Below are positions 32,506-32,510 of a stretch of 32,510 nucleotides of DNA, in pieces (within the stretch, counting starts at the first letter, position 1; each line of letters starts with the position of its first letter). Position numbers and translations under genes: made by a program. The notes beneath the pieces were generated by a model that was not told the origin of the DNA, did no database searches, and saw only the letters and a program-made list of their open reading frames with translations. This DNA comes from Gemmataceae bacterium (GTDB lineage Bacteria > Planctomycetota > Planctomycetia > Gemmatales > Gemmataceae): NCBI GenBank assembly GCA_019748295.1, contig JAIEPT010000077.1, positions 1 through 32,510 on the forward strand. The letters are read 5' to 3'.

Positions 32506-32510
32506 CACCG

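Overview
The window is GC-rich chromosomal DNA that looks like a planctomycete, most likely of the Gemmata/Gemmataceae type. The support is a TIGR03000 domain, secreted PQQ-propeller, WD40 and SUMF1-like proteins, a prenyltransferase-repeat protein in an operon with two BatA-like vWA proteins, and intergenic gaps packed with long palindromic repeats. The assignment is inference from protein families; no rRNA or tRNA gene is visible.

Layout. Positions 1-73 are the 3' end (domains V and VI) of a group II intron whose body lies outside the window. Next come an exported methyltransferase (minus strand), recN, a TPR protein, and a translationally coupled run of an RluA-type pseudouridine synthase, a DUF4392 protein and a DUF1445 protein. 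The last two are the two halves of the D-glutamate cyclase that is a single fused protein in animals. They converge on a secreted cyanophycinase-like peptidase. Positions 7566-8037 hold nested palindromes, followed by a small unknown protein, a ThiO-like oxidase, a MITE-like element, an HNH protein behind a PYROXD2-like oxidoreductase, a double-GNAT acetyltransferase, a secreted SUMF1-like protein, a 61-nt inverted repeat, a PQQ-propeller protein and a secreted WD40 protein.

Positions 17433-24155 form one operon: zinc ribbon-TM-prenyltransferase-like protein, BatA-like vWA protein, second vWA membrane protein. The usual MoxR and DUF58 partners are not present. It is followed by a short N-terminal remnant of a copper amine oxidase cut off by a composite palindromic element, then priA (minus strand), which has an inverted second copy of the same 226/227-bp element at its other end. 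Upstream of priA is a coupled histidine decarboxylase / double-ACT pair. The right part holds a secreted unknown protein, a single-pass protein coupled to an HTTM (vitamin K carboxylase-like) membrane protein, and a terminal region with hairpins and a domain-V-like stem that carries a 15-nt tandem duplication.

Main points of interest: the split, order-swapped D-glutamate cyclase pair; the hdc-ACT operon near an amine oxidase remnant; the inverted composite repeats around priA, one of which extends the priA reading frame; and at least six different palindromic repeat families that fill nearly all larger intergenic gaps.
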